From Bacteroidota bacterium (GTDB lineage: Bacteria; Bacteroidota; Bacteroidia; Chitinophagales; Saprospiraceae), in the NCBI GenBank assembly GCA_016124585.1, contig WGNL01000004.1, forward strand, positions 62,001 through 126,000: DNA of 64,000 bases, read 5' to 3'. Below, one piece after another: positions 34,643 to 45,800 of the stretch. The notes beneath the pieces were generated by a model, which saw only the letters and a list, made by a program, of their open reading frames with translations, was not told the DNA's origin and made no database searches. Numbering within the stretch: position 1 is the first letter of the stretch; the number at the start of each line of letters is the position of its first letter. Position numbers and translations under genes: made by a program.

Positions 34643-37600
34643 ATGAAAGCGTCCATCAACCGTATTGCAATCCTAATGGTAGTCCTACTACCAAGTTTAG
34701 CCAAAGGCCAAACTTTTCCAGCCAATCTTTCCAAATCGCAAAATTTGCCAGCAGGTTATCCAAAATATCCTCAGCAACAAGCTCAAGCTGTCGCTGAGGA
34801 TATTCCGACTATGCCACCAGCAGGTTCCTTCCCATTATGCGTCTTTGATGAAATGAATGAACAACTCAAGTTGGCAAACCCTGATTTTGCGGAGCAACTC
34901 AAAGAATACATCGAGCATGCTTTACCTGCATTAAGTGCAGGAAGTCCTGACAAAAGCGTAATTGAGCCATTGCTTACAATTTCCGTGGTGGTACATGTCA
35001 TACACAATGGGGAACCAATCGGGCAAGGGCAGAATATTTCTGATGCCCAAATCCAAGCGCAAATTGCTATCCTTAATCAGGACTACAGTTCCCTAAACAG
35101 TCGTTTTTACAATACCCCCAGCCAGTGGATGGGCATTGCTGGGTTTCCAAATATTCAGTTTTGCCTCGCCAATAAAAAGCCAAACGGATCCTCCACGAAC
35201 GGCATCGATCGTCAACAGATGACAGTGACAGGAACCACATGGAACAATAATAATATCAATACGGTAATCAAGCCTGCCATAAAATGGGACCCGTTGCGCT
35301 ACTTCAATATTTATGTGCTGCCAATACCGGGAACCACGGCGCAGGGTGGGGTAGTTGGCTTTTCCAACTATCCTATTTCTGGACAGATTGGCAACAGTTC
35401 TGACGGAGTGGTGATTGACTACCGTTGGTTTGGGGGCCCAGGTTTTAATTCTTCTGGTTACCGACCACTGACGCATGAAACAGGGCATTACCTCGGTCTG
35501 CCGCATCCATTTAACGGAGGTTCCTGTTCACTTGATGATGGCATTGATGATACGCCCAATATAGAAATTTCTACCCGAGACCTTGCTACCTTAAACTGTG
35601 CGACTAGTTACCCAACTGGCCCGATGTCCTGTGGAAACGAACATCTTTACGTTAATTATATGGACTACGTTACGGAAAACTGTTACACCTCCTTCACTGC
35701 TGGGCAGGTGAACGTGATGCGTGCCGTGCTGAACGGCACATCACAAGGATTTGGGTACGGAAGTCGTAACCTGCTCATCCAAAATGCGCCCTCACAGTGT
35801 AGCATTCCAGCTACTGATGCCGGCATTACCCGGGTTGTTAATCCACAGAATATTTCTTGTACCACAAATCAGATTACACCAGTTGTCACGCTTCGCAATT
35901 TTGGTACAAACAATCTTACATCAGCCAATATTTTTTATAAAATCAACAACAATGCTGCTGTAAATCTTGCCTGGAATGGAAGTTTGTTTTCTGGTGAAAA
36001 TGTGGATATTAGCCTGGCCCCGTTTACTCCGGCAGGTGGCAGCTATACACTTACTGCATGGACTACACAGCCCAATGGCTTAACAGACCAACGTATCTCC
36101 AATGATACAACTATTGCCAATAGGTACACTTACTTGGCGGTAGCACCTCCAATGTTTGAAAACTTTGAAAATGAAACAGCCTTTCCAACTTCCGAAGGCA
36201 TTTTTCAATTGAATGTGAGCAATGATGCTTACGTATGGCAACTGCTTGATTCTGTATCAGCTTTTGGTCAGGGTAGTTACTCTGCTGTGTTTGACAATTT
36301 CTATGGAGTCAGTGGCTCTGATAACCCAGGTGGTACAATTGATGCACTTATTACTCGACATTATGATTTGACCAATGTACAAGATGCAATGCTCAAATTT
36401 GATGTGGCTTATGCCCCCTACATTGAGGATATTGGAGACAGCTTGTATGTTCTTATTTCAACCAATTGTACTCAAGATTTCAACCAGCAAGTTTATTTAA
36501 AAGGTGGGATGGATTTGGCGACTGCTCCAATCACAACTGACGAGTTTACGCCAACAGCCTCTCAATGGCGCACTGAATATATCGACTTGAGCGACTATGA
36601 TGGTATGTCAGACTTGGCTGTTGCATTTGTGAATAAATCTGCTTTTGGCAACCGTTTGTTCGTGGACAATATCGGTCTTGGTAGAAATTGCAACCTTATG
36701 TCAGCAAGTGCAACCAACCTACAGCCAGATGACTGCTTTGGTAGTTGCATTGGGGCTGCGACGATTCAGGCTACCAGCCCAAACAATGGGCTTCATTATC
36801 GTTGGGAGAATTTCCCTGCTAGTTTTGATCAAGCAACGAATAACCAACTTTGTGTAGGTAGTCACACGGTTACAATTACAGATTTTATTGGCTGTTCAAC
36901 GGAAGTGACATTCCAAATTGAATCACAAGAGGCTCCACAGCTCAATATTTCTACAACAAATGTTACGGTTTACAATGGTTCGGATGGAACTGCAACGGTT
37001 GCAGTAGAAAATAATTCAGTACCCCCTTTTAGTTACTTGTGGTCAACTGGCGTTTCTGAAAATAATACAAACAATTACAGTTCTTCTATTACGGGGCTTC
37101 CTCAAGGAAATTATACTGTCACTGTAACGGCAGGGAATGGATGTACTTCAACCGCTAACATAGAAGTTGGGTCGGTTTGCATAGGTTTCACGGTTTCAAC
37201 AACTGTTTCTCAACAACCTTGCAACGGTGTTTCAAATGGTTCGGTTGCTTCTCAAATCCAAAGCGGTACTTTACCATTCAGCTACCTTTGGAGCAACGGC
37301 CAATCCAATGCGAATGCAATAAACCTCACGGCAAACACTTACACAGTGACCGTCACTGATGCCAATGGTTGCCCAGCCACAAGTTCCATTAATTTGACTT
37401 CATTCCCAGCAATCACGCTGACCATCACGCCAACTCATCAGATGAATGCAGGTCAAAATGACGGAACAGCCACTGCAAATGCTAGTGGTGGTGGCGGAAA
37501 TTTTAGCTTTTTGTGGAGCAATGGACAGGTGACAAACCCTGCAACTGACCTTGCCCCAGGGACTTATACAGTAACAACAACCGATGCCAACGGCTGCACA

Positions 37601-39523
37601 GCAACAGCTTCTACGACTGTTAACTCCGTGAATTGCGGTTCTTTCAGTGCTAATTTGAACCTCGCAAACCTATCATGTTTTGGGTCAAACAATGGCACTG
37701 CAACAGTTTTGGCCACGGGCGGAAATCAACCATTAACCTTCCTCTGGAGCACAGGTGAAAGTTCGTCATCCATTCAAAACCTTCTGGCTGGTCCCATTTC
37801 TGTTTCCGTCACAGATGCCATTGGTTGTTTGGTTGAATTGAGCGGTGCAGTTACACAGCCCGACCAACTTGAAGCAAATGCTAATTCTACAAATGAAACG
37901 ATGCCTTCTGCAAATGATGGTACAGCGTCAGTAAATCCCAGTGGTGGAACTGCTCCATACCTTATTTCGTGGAGCAATGGAGCTACAGTGTTGACAATCA
38001 GTGATTTATCGCCAGGAAATTACACGGTTACAATCACGGATGTCAACAGTTGCTCTGCTACTAGCCAAGTGGCGGTTCAATCTTCCACTTGTTTTATCGG
38101 TCTCCAACTCAGTTCAACACCAACTTCCTGCCCCGATTTCAACGATGGAAGTGCCACGGTTAGCGTCCAGACTGGCGGCACAGGCACCTTTGGTTATTTA
38201 TGGTCAAATGGTGAAACGACCGCCAGTGTCAATGACCTTTTTGCAGAAAACTATCAGGTTACGGTCACCGATTCGGACGGTTGCTCCGCAACAGGGCAAG
38301 TCAATGTAGAATCCAACGATACAATTGCCCCTAACTTGGATGCTAATAGTCAAGTTACCATTTATTTGGATGCAAATGGTGTTGCGACAGTTGACCCGAA
38401 TGAGATTGTTTTTGAGGCAACAGACAACTGCAGCATGGTTTTCCTGCAATCATTACCTTCGGAATTTGGCTGCAGCAATCTTGGTCTCAATCAGGTAACG
38501 ACCATTGGCAGCGACAATAGCGGTAATCAAACAATTCTTACCACTGAAGTTATCATTGCGGATACCATTCCCCCTTCAATTACCTGCCCAGCCAATATCG
38601 AAATCAACGGTTGTGAGGCAGTTGTTTACCTGCCACCCACTGCAGCTGATAACTGCTCCAACGAGTACCCAATTTTCTTGAATTTGGAGGCTGGCTTTCA
38701 AAGTGGCGAGCACTTCCCTGTCGGGATCACTACCGTCACTTGGGCCGCTGAAGATGGGGGAGGGAATGTTTCGAAATGCTCTTTTGACGTGACAGTGAAC
38801 TATGATTTGTCAGTTCTGGCAACTGCTACAAACCCAAGCTGTTTTGGTACCAGCGATGGAAGTATAACTTTAGATGTCATAGGTGGCTTGCCACCCTATA
38901 ATTACGTTTGGAATGGAGGTGGCAATAGTGACAATTTACCCGCTGGTACATACATATTTACCATCACGGACTTTAACGGCTGTTCGGTTTCCGATACAAC
39001 CGTGCTAACGCAACCTGACCAACTTGAAATTGCCATCGGAACGATAACACCTGCCACCACAGGGCAATCAAATGGAAAAATCGAGTTTACAGTCAACGGT
39101 GGCACAGCACCTTACACCTTGACTTGGCTTGAAAATGGGACTCCCCTGCCAAATTTTGACCCCATGGCCGCACCGCATGGCAGCTACCAGCTTAAGGTGA
39201 CTGATGCTAATGGCTGTTTGATACTGTCAGGTTTGATTCCAGTAGGAATGGTGAGTTCGGTTGCCGAGGATTTATTGGCTAAGAAAATCAGTATTTCACC
39301 AAACCCAAGCGATGGCATTTTTACCCTGAAAATAGACGGTATTTCAGAGCCAATGACTGTTGGCGTTTTTGATGGAACTGGAAGGAATATACTTGCAAGC
39401 AAACAATTCCCCAATGGTGCTTCAATCGAATCAATTGATTTACAGGCTGTTACCCAAGGTGTTTACTGGGTTAAAATCGTCGTGGGAGAGGCAGTGGTCT
39501 GGAAGAAGTTGGTGAAAATTTAG
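34643..39523 (+). CDS. M43-family metalloprotease with SprB-like repeats, HYR domain and T9SS type A sorting domain (1626 aa)
   Basis: Signal peptide MKASINRIAILMVVLLPSLAKG, then a propeptide and a pappalysin-like (M43) zinc protease domain. The zinc motif is HETGHYLGLPH (about residues 278-288), with downstream VNYMDYVTENC as Met-turn. Then a CARDB-like stretch (about 400-490, VTLRNFGTNNLTSANIFYK), a jelly-roll-like region (about 510-690) and about nine SprB-like modules (for example LSCFGSNNGTATVLATGG, PTSCPDFNDGSATVSVQT). A HYR domain (PPSITCPANIEINGCEAV) sits between the later ones. The end (KISISPNPSDGIFTLKIDGI ... GVYWVKIVVGEAVVWKKLVKI) is a T9SS type A sorting domain. Secreted or surface-bound protease; the substrate is unknown. 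SprB-type repeats fused to a protease are less common than in adhesins. Confidence 0.92.
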   Translation: MKASINRIAILMVVLLPSLAKGQTFPANLSKSQNLPAGYPKYPQQQAQAVAEDIPTMPPAGSFPLCVFDEMNEQLKLANPDFAEQLKEYIEHALPALSAGSPDKSVIEPLLTISVVVHVIHNGEPIGQGQNISDAQIQAQIAILNQDYSSLNSRFYNTPSQWMGIAGFPNIQFCLANKKPNGSSTNGIDRQQMTVTGTTWNNNNINTVIKPAIKWDPLRYFNIYVLPIPGTTAQGGVVGFSNYPISGQIGNSSDGVVIDYRWFGGPGFNSSGYRPLTHETGHYLGLPHPFNGGSCSLDDGIDDTPNIEISTRDLATLNCATSYPTGPMSCGNEHLYVNYMDYVTENCYTSFTAGQVNVMRAVLNGTSQGFGYGSRNLLIQNAPSQCSIPATDAGITRVVNPQNISCTTNQITPVVTLRNFGTNNLTSANIFYKINNNAAVNLAWNGSLFSGENVDISLAPFTPAGGSYTLTAWTTQPNGLTDQRISNDTTIANRYTYLAVAPPMFENFENETAFPTSEGIFQLNVSNDAYVWQLLDSVSAFGQGSYSAVFDNFYGVSGSDNPGGTIDALITRHYDLTNVQDAMLKFDVAYAPYIEDIGDSLYVLISTNCTQDFNQQVYLKGGMDLATAPITTDEFTPTASQWRTEYIDLSDYDGMSDLAVAFVNKSAFGNRLFVDNIGLGRNCNLMSASATNLQPDDCFGSCIGAATIQATSPNNGLHYRWENFPASFDQATNNQLCVGSHTVTITDFIGCSTEVTFQIESQEAPQLNISTTNVTVYNGSDGTATVAVENNSVPPFSYLWSTGVSENNTNNYSSSITGLPQGNYTVTVTAGNGCTSTANIEVGSVCIGFTVSTTVSQQPCNGVSNGSVASQIQSGTLPFSYLWSNGQSNANAINLTANTYTVTVTDANGCPATSSINLTSFPAITLTITPTHQMNAGQNDGTATANASGGGGNFSFLWSNGQVTNPATDLAPGTYTVTTTDANGCTATASTTVNSVNCGSFSANLNLANLSCFGSNNGTATVLATGGNQPLTFLWSTGESSSSIQNLLAGPISVSVTDAIGCLVELSGAVTQPDQLEANANSTNETMPSANDGTASVNPSGGTAPYLISWSNGATVLTISDLSPGNYTVTITDVNSCSATSQVAVQSSTCFIGLQLSSTPTSCPDFNDGSATVSVQTGGTGTFGYLWSNGETTASVNDLFAENYQVTVTDSDGCSATGQVNVESNDTIAPNLDANSQVTIYLDANGVATVDPNEIVFEATDNCSMVFLQSLPSEFGCSNLGLNQVTTIGSDNSGNQTILTTEVIIADTIPPSITCPANIEINGCEAVVYLPPTAADNCSNEYPIFLNLEAGFQSGEHFPVGITTVTWAAEDGGGNVSKCSFDVTVNYDLSVLATATNPSCFGTSDGSITLDVIGGLPPYNYVWNGGGNSDNLPAGTYIFTITDFNGCSVSDTTVLTQPDQLEIAIGTITPATTGQSNGKIEFTVNGGTAPYTLTWLENGTPLPNFDPMAAPHGSYQLKVTDANGCLILSGLIPVGMVSSVAEDLLAKKISISPNPSDGIFTLKIDGISEPMTVGVFDGTGRNILASKQFPNGASIESIDLQAVTQGVYWVKIVVGEAVVWKKLVKI

Positions 39524-39536
39524 AAACAAGAAAGCC

Positions 39537-39575
39537 AAGCCCATCGTTTCACTACGATGGGCTTTTTGTTTTTTA
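39537..39575. terminator. Terminator between the M43 gene and leuS
   Basis: 10-bp stem AAGCCCATCG / CGATGGGCTT, then TTTGTTTTTT on the plus strand. It lies between convergent stops and may serve both genes. Confidence 0.8.
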
Positions 39576-39597
39576 AGAAGTAAATTGCTATTGCCTG

Positions 39598-42462
39598 TTA
39601 CACCACGATATTTATCATGCGCCCCGGCACCACAATTACTTTCTTCACTGCCTGGCCTTCCAGCCATTTTTGCACTTTGTCAAGTTCTAAGGCCGCTTTT
39701 TCCAATTCCTCTTTCGACATATTGGCAGGTAATTCCACCAAATCCCGTTTTTTGCCATTGATGCTAACAGGGTATGCGATGCTGTCCTGCACCAAATAGG
39801 ATTCGTTTACCTTCGGAAATTCCGCCTCGCAAACACTGGATTCATGGTTTAGTTGATGCCAAAGCTCCTCTGCTGTGAACGGTGCAAAAGGCGCTACCAG
39901 CCTCACGAATTCATCCAAAACTGCCCGCTTGGAGCAGTTCATTGAGCGCAGTTCGTTGACACAAATCATGAAGGCGCTCACACAGGTATTGAACGAAAAG
40001 CGTTCAATATCCTCCGAAACTTTTTTGATGCAGGTATGCAAAACCTTTAACTCTTCCTTGGTCGGTTCGGAATCGTTCACTAAGGATTTACCGTTTTGCT
40101 CATCGTAAAACAGCATCCAAAGTTTGCGAAGAAATCCCGAAACCCCATTGATGCCCTTGGTATCCCAAGGTTTCGCCTGCTCGATGGGGCCAAGGAACAT
40201 CTCGTACATTCGGAAGCAGTCAGCGCCGTAGCGGTCAACTACATCGTCAGGGTTGATGACATTGTATTTGGATTTGGACATTTTGCCAACCTCTGAATTG
40301 GTTTCGAATTTCATGTCAGTATCATCACCTTTTGGTGTGAAATGCCCATTTTTGAAAATACCTTCATTACTTTCAAAAATAGCTTCAGAGTACTCTGGTC
40401 GCCAAGCGATGATTTGACGAAGGCTCTCTAAGTTTAAATGAGAGTCTTGCAGCCCGTAATCGGCAACGTAATCAACTAGTACTGGTATTTTGGCAAAATC
40501 TTCGATACCATTTTGCTTAGCAAATTTGGCACAAACGAATTTCGATTTTCCATTCACTTTTTCTTTCAAAATGTAGATATTCTCAATAACCCCCTGAATC
40601 ATCCCCTGATTCATCAACTTCTTGTACGGTTCCTCCGTAGGCACTAATCCTTTGTCATACAAGAATTTATGCCAAAAACGAGAGTACATCAAATGCCCAA
40701 CAGCGTGTTCCGTGCCACCTACGTACAGGTCTACATCCTGCCAGTAGTTCAAGGCTTTTTGCGAAGCAAATTCCTTGTCATTGCTGGGGTCCATGTACCG
40801 CAGGAAATACCAGGATGAGCCCGCAAAACCGGGCATTGTGTCTGTCTCCCGCCGCCAGCCGGGCTTGAAATTGACCCAATCTTCTGCACGGGCGAGCGGT
40901 GATTTTGCACCTGAGGCTGGCTTGAAATCCTCCAATTCTGGCAACTCCAGCGGCAGTTCACTTTCTGGCAAAGCATGGGCCACACCGTTTTCATCATAAA
41001 CAATTGGGAATGGTTCCCCCCAATAACGTTGGCGACTGTAGATGGCATCCCGCAATTTGAAATTGATTTTGCGGTGGCCAATGCCCATGCTTTCGATGCG
41101 CTCCAATACTGCTTCGATGGCATACCTTACTTCCATTCCATTCAGAAAATCCGAGTTAATCATCTTTCCCAACTTGTCCTCAATCGTGGCACCGGGGTGC
41201 ATGCTTTTGTCGATGATTTCGACGATGGGGAGGTTAAATTTCTTCGCAAAACGCATGTCCCGCTCATCATCGGCGGGCACTGCCATGATGGCACCAGTAC
41301 CGTAATCCTTCAACACGTACTCGGCAATCCAGATTGGGATTTTCTCACCGTTGAAGGGGTTGAGTGCGTAAGCGCCAGTGAACTCACCGGAGACTTCCTT
41401 GGTCTCGGACATGCGGTCACGTTCGCTGCGGGTGTTCACGTAGGCGAGGTAGTCGGCAATGGCTTGGGCTTGTTCCGGCGTTGTGATTTGTTTCACCAAA
41501 TCATGCTCTGGGGCAACGACCATGAAAGTGGCACCGAAAATCGTATCGGGGCGGGTAGTGAAAATCTCCAATTGACCAGCACCGTTTTCCAATTCAAAAA
41601 ACATCTGAGCGCCTTGGGATTTGCCAATCCAGTTCGACTGCATTTTTTTCATCGAATCGCTGAAATCCACGGTGTCAAGGCCAGTGAGCAGGCGGTCGGC
41701 GTAGGCGGTGATGCGGAGGCTCCACTGAAGCATGGGCTTGCGCTCCACCGGGTAGCCGCCCCGCTCGCTGACGCCATCTTTCACTTCGTCGTTGGCGAGT
41801 ACCGTGCCGAGGTCTTCGCACCACCAGACGTAGGTGGTTTTGCGATAGGCCAAGCGGTAGTTCATCAAGGTTTCGTCTTTTTCCTTGGCGGTCATGCTCT
41901 GCCACTGCGAAGCAGAAAAATCCAATGCCTCTGATACAGCCGCATCAATATCGGCACTGCCATCTTTTTCGAAAATGGCGATGAGTTCTTCAATTGGTCG
42001 GGCCTTGGCGGCTTTGTTGTCGTACCAATGGTTGAAAAGTTGGAGGAAAATCCACTGGGTCCATTTGTAGTAGCTGGGGTCGGAGGTTTCAACCTGGCGG
42101 CTCCAATCGAAGCTGAACCCAATTTTATCCAACTGCTCCCGGTAGCGGGCGATATTGTCAGCGGTGGATTTGGCAGGATGTACACCCGTTTGGATGGCAT
42201 ATTGCTCGGCAGGAAGCCCAAAGGCATCGTAACCCATTGGGTGCAGCACATTGTAGCCGTTCATTCGCTTGTACCTTGCGAAAATATCGGAGCCGATGTA
42301 GCCCAGCGGGTGTCCCACGTGTAGACCAGAGCCAGAAGGGTAGGGGAACATGTCCAACACGTAGTATTTTGGCTTCGTCGAATCGTTGGATACTTTGTAA
42401 ACCTGATTATCTTCCCACCACGATTTCCATTTTTTTTCAATTTCACTAGGGATGTATTCCAT
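39598..42462 (-). CDS. leuS: Leucyl-tRNA synthetase
   Basis: Class I synthetase charging tRNA-Leu. The 954-aa protein starts MEYIPSEIEKKWKSWWED and has the HIGH-type motif in PYPSGSGLHVGHPLGY (about residues 40-56). The CP1 editing domain carries TTRPDTIFGATFMVVAPEHD and GTGAIMAVPADDERD. The KMSKS loop is at about 729 (GKMSKSKYNVINPDDVVDRY), with the anticodon-binding domain after it (FVRLVAPFAPFTAEELWHQL). It is longer than the roughly 860-aa enterobacterial enzyme; the extra length includes a segment before KMSKS (FVCAKFAKQNGIEDFAKIPV and on), as is usual in Bacteroidota. Confidence 0.97.
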   Translation of the reverse strand: MEYIPSEIEKKWKSWWEDNQVYKVSNDSTKPKYYVLDMFPYPSGSGLHVGHPLGYIGSDIFARYKRMNGYNVLHPMGYDAFGLPAEQYAIQTGVHPAKSTADNIARYREQLDKIGFSFDWSRQVETSDPSYYKWTQWIFLQLFNHWYDNKAAKARPIEELIAIFEKDGSADIDAAVSEALDFSASQWQSMTAKEKDETLMNYRLAYRKTTYVWWCEDLGTVLANDEVKDGVSERGGYPVERKPMLQWSLRITAYADRLLTGLDTVDFSDSMKKMQSNWIGKSQGAQMFFELENGAGQLEIFTTRPDTIFGATFMVVAPEHDLVKQITTPEQAQAIADYLAYVNTRSERDRMSETKEVSGEFTGAYALNPFNGEKIPIWIAEYVLKDYGTGAIMAVPADDERDMRFAKKFNLPIVEIIDKSMHPGATIEDKLGKMINSDFLNGMEVRYAIEAVLERIESMGIGHRKINFKLRDAIYSRQRYWGEPFPIVYDENGVAHALPESELPLELPELEDFKPASGAKSPLARAEDWVNFKPGWRRETDTMPGFAGSSWYFLRYMDPSNDKEFASQKALNYWQDVDLYVGGTEHAVGHLMYSRFWHKFLYDKGLVPTEEPYKKLMNQGMIQGVIENIYILKEKVNGKSKFVCAKFAKQNGIEDFAKIPVLVDYVADYGLQDSHLNLESLRQIIAWRPEYSEAIFESNEGIFKNGHFTPKGDDTDMKFETNSEVGKMSKSKYNVINPDDVVDRYGADCFRMYEMFLGPIEQAKPWDTKGINGVSGFLRKLWMLFYDEQNGKSLVNDSEPTKEELKVLHTCIKKVSEDIERFSFNTCVSAFMICVNELRSMNCSKRAVLDEFVRLVAPFAPFTAEELWHQLNHESSVCEAEFPKVNESYLVQDSIAYPVSINGKKRDLVELPANMSKEELEKAALELDKVQKWLEGQAVKKVIVVPGRMINIVV

Positions 42463-42811
42463 GTTAATGAATAAATTATGAATGACTAACAGATTGAATG
42501 AATGGGCAAAATTGCCTAAAAAGCTGCGAAGAAAGGGCTTTTTGTGTAAAACTTAAGGCTGATTTCCCTTTGATAGTTCCTTGGGCATAAAATTTGATTT
42601 TTTAAAGAAAAGCAGCAGTATTTTTTGAAATAGTGCTAAATTGCCACTGTTTTCGAAAACTACACGCCTCCGCCCTTACTCACCACTATTTTAGGGCAGT
42701 TAACCAATCTTAGTTTCAGGACATTTCATAAAAAAATAAGGACTATTAACAACCCAAACTGATTTAATTAATTGATCCAATAGGGTTTGTTTGAGCTAAA
42801 ATTATTTTCCC
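42463..42811. other. Divergent intergenic region upstream of leuS and the 1034-aa gene
   Basis: 349 AT-rich bases. On the minus strand TTTCTTCG (42527-42534) is a one-mismatch match to the -7 box seen before metG, at a similar distance from the leuS start. Nothing else recognisable. Confidence 0.45.
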
Positions 42812-45800
42812 ATGATTTCACCGATTTACAAGTCTAATCTTGTATCCAAGTTCCTGATTTTCAAGCTTTTATTGGCTTTTTCGTTTTGTTTAGCTTTGGG
42901 CTCCGTTGAGTTGAAAGCTCAAACACTGACTTGTCCAGATGATTATGTTATCAATCTTCCAGAAGAAGAATGCAATGTCTTTATTTATTACGACTCATTG
43001 GTTTGGAGCGCTGATTTTCCGGCCACTGACCCTGTGTTCTTTCCATTTCCTGGCACCTATCTGCCTACTGGAATTACCACCATTACTTTAGCAGTTTCAG
43101 ACCAAAACAACAATTTCTATACCTGCGATTTTGAGGTAAACATCTTAGCTTTCAATTCTACCAATTTTACATGCCCTGGCATTGTCTCTGTTTCATTGAA
43201 TGGTGAATGCGAAAGGGATTTGACTGCAACGGATATTCTTGATGGCAGTTTCAACCCATGCGATGTTGATTATACCACAGAAATATTTGAAAGTAATACA
43301 TGGGTGCCTGGGGTTATCAATGCTGACGATGTGGGGAGTACTTTCAATGTTTTGTTGACCAATGAAGAGACTGGGCATTCTTGCGAAACCTTGATAACTG
43401 TTGAAGGTGGAGAAGCTCCCGCTATCACCTGTCCCCCAAATTTGGTGCAGTTCTGCAACGAACCAACCGATACAGCCTTTACAGGTGTTCCTGAGCTAAT
43501 GGGGTGTTATACCTCCGTAAATTTATCCTATGTTGACGACCTGACATTTACCCAATGCCCCGACACTTTTGCATTCCAAATTACTCGAACATGGCTGGCT
43601 ATTTCACCCAATGGGACCCAAACAGCTTGTGAGCAATTGATTACTGGCAAACGTTTTCCTTCAAGCTTAGTCGTATTCCCACAAGATTGGGATGGGGTAA
43701 ATACTCCAGCAATTAGTTGTAACGATACCCTTAACTTAACAGCAACTGCACATCCTGATATTACTGGACGACCATTAGTTGGTGATTTCCCACCCGATGC
43801 AAGTATTCACTGCAAATTTGCAGTTAGTTATAATGACAATATTACCCATCTCTGCGGTGACTCATACCTTATCAAGCGTGCTTGGTCTGTGGTTCAACTT
43901 TGCGGACCATTGACATTAAGGGACACACAAACAATTTTGGTTGCTGATGTAAATCCTCCATTTTTTGAAATTCCAGATACATTGTTTTTTAGTAATTCAG
44001 GAGGTTGTATTGATTCCATTTTTTTGCCTTTGGCAAATGTTCTAGCTGAATGTTCAGGATATGGTATTTTAGTAGAATCACCTTGGGGTAATTTTACCTC
44101 TGATGGAAAGTGGATTCACCCCGACACCATAGCAGGTGATTATGATGTTCATTACACTCTGACCGATGCTTGTGGGAATGACACTACCCAAACTCTGGTA
44201 GTGAAGATTACTGATGAAACGCTCGTTTCGTGCCCTCCAACTGATACAGTTAATTGTGACTATTATTTATCTGTTCTATCTCCAGGGATTCAGTCCGGAA
44301 ACTACAATGTTTTTGAATCAAATGGAATGCCTACATTTTATAACAACTGTAGTTTTGTCATTTCACAAAATGCAACGGCGGTTGTGGATGATTGCGGGAA
44401 TGGTGTAGTGACAAGGAACATTTTTGCCACCAATACTACCGATACCTTAAGTTGTACCCAGTCGATCATCGTGCAGCATATTTCCAATTTCGTTGCACAT
44501 TTTCCAGCAGATACCGCCATTTGTGTTTCTCCTTTGCAAGCTAATCTGCCAGACCCAACTATTACAATGGTGAATTGTGAAGTTCTTTCACCTTCCTTTA
44601 CCGATGTAATCATTCCTTCAGGACTGGCAGGATGCTATACTATTGAGCGGGAATGGGTTATTCTCAACTCGTGTGCTTATACGGGTGATTCGACAGGTGC
44701 AGATATTGAGCTAGCTCCAAATGTTTTTGAAGATAATGGTGATGGCATTATGATCCATACTCAGACAATTCATGTGAATAATAATGCTGCTTTGACTTTC
44801 AGTGTGGGCTGTGAGATACCGGATTTGTACTTGGATGATACAGATTGTACCTATGAAATTAACGTTCCAACGCCACAAGTGGAGGGATGTGGGGCTAATA
44901 TCAACCTAATGGTTTCGGGTAGCCTTGGAACAGTGTTAGGTGCCCCTGTGAGTATAACACCGGGTATTTATTCAGTGACTTACACAGCTACAGATGCATG
45001 CGCAAAATCTGCCACCTGCTCAACTTCCTTTACTGTAATTGACACAATAATGCCGGTAGCAATCTGTAAAAGTGTTGATACGCTTGACTTGCCAGCACCA
45101 AGTGGCGAATTGAATGTTTGGGTTACAAGTCTGAATAATGGTAGTCATGACAATTGCACTGATCAACTTGATTTTTCATACTCTCAAGACTCTATTTCCC
45201 AAATAAGAACTTTCACCTGCGATGATTTAGGAACTCATCTCATTGATGTTTGGATTTATGATGCTGCCGGAAATCAAAGCCATTGCCAAACAAACCTCAC
45301 CATTCAGCCCGGCTTAGCGTGCCAACAAGGAGGTAATCCACTGCTTGGCGGCACAATAGAAACCGAACAGGGAGCAGGAGTAAATAATGTGAAAGTTACA
45401 GTCGCAAGTTCTTCTGGATACAATCAAAGTTTTGTCACAGGTGCCAATGGTCAGTATCTTTTCCAAGATGTTCCTTTAGGAGACGATGTTACTATTACCC
45501 CTGAGAAAGATACTTTACCGCTAAACGGTGTTTCTACCTTTGATTTGGTTACTATTCGAAAACATATCTTAGGAGTTGACACCCTTGATTCACCTTATAA
45601 AATTATTGCAGCTGATATCAACAGATCGGGTGCAGTTTCGACTTTTGACATTGTAGAAATCAGGAAATTGATTTTAGTAATCAACACAGAATTCCCTAAC
45701 AACACCTCATGGCGCTTTGTAGATGCAGCGTATGTTTTCCCCAACCCTTTGAATCCTTTTGTTGAACCATTTCCTGAGTCTATTTCCGTCAACAATTTCA

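Noticed and set aside
40975-41934. Plus-strand frame of 319 codons inside leuS
   Set aside because: Antisense to the conserved CP1 editing and catalytic regions of leuS.
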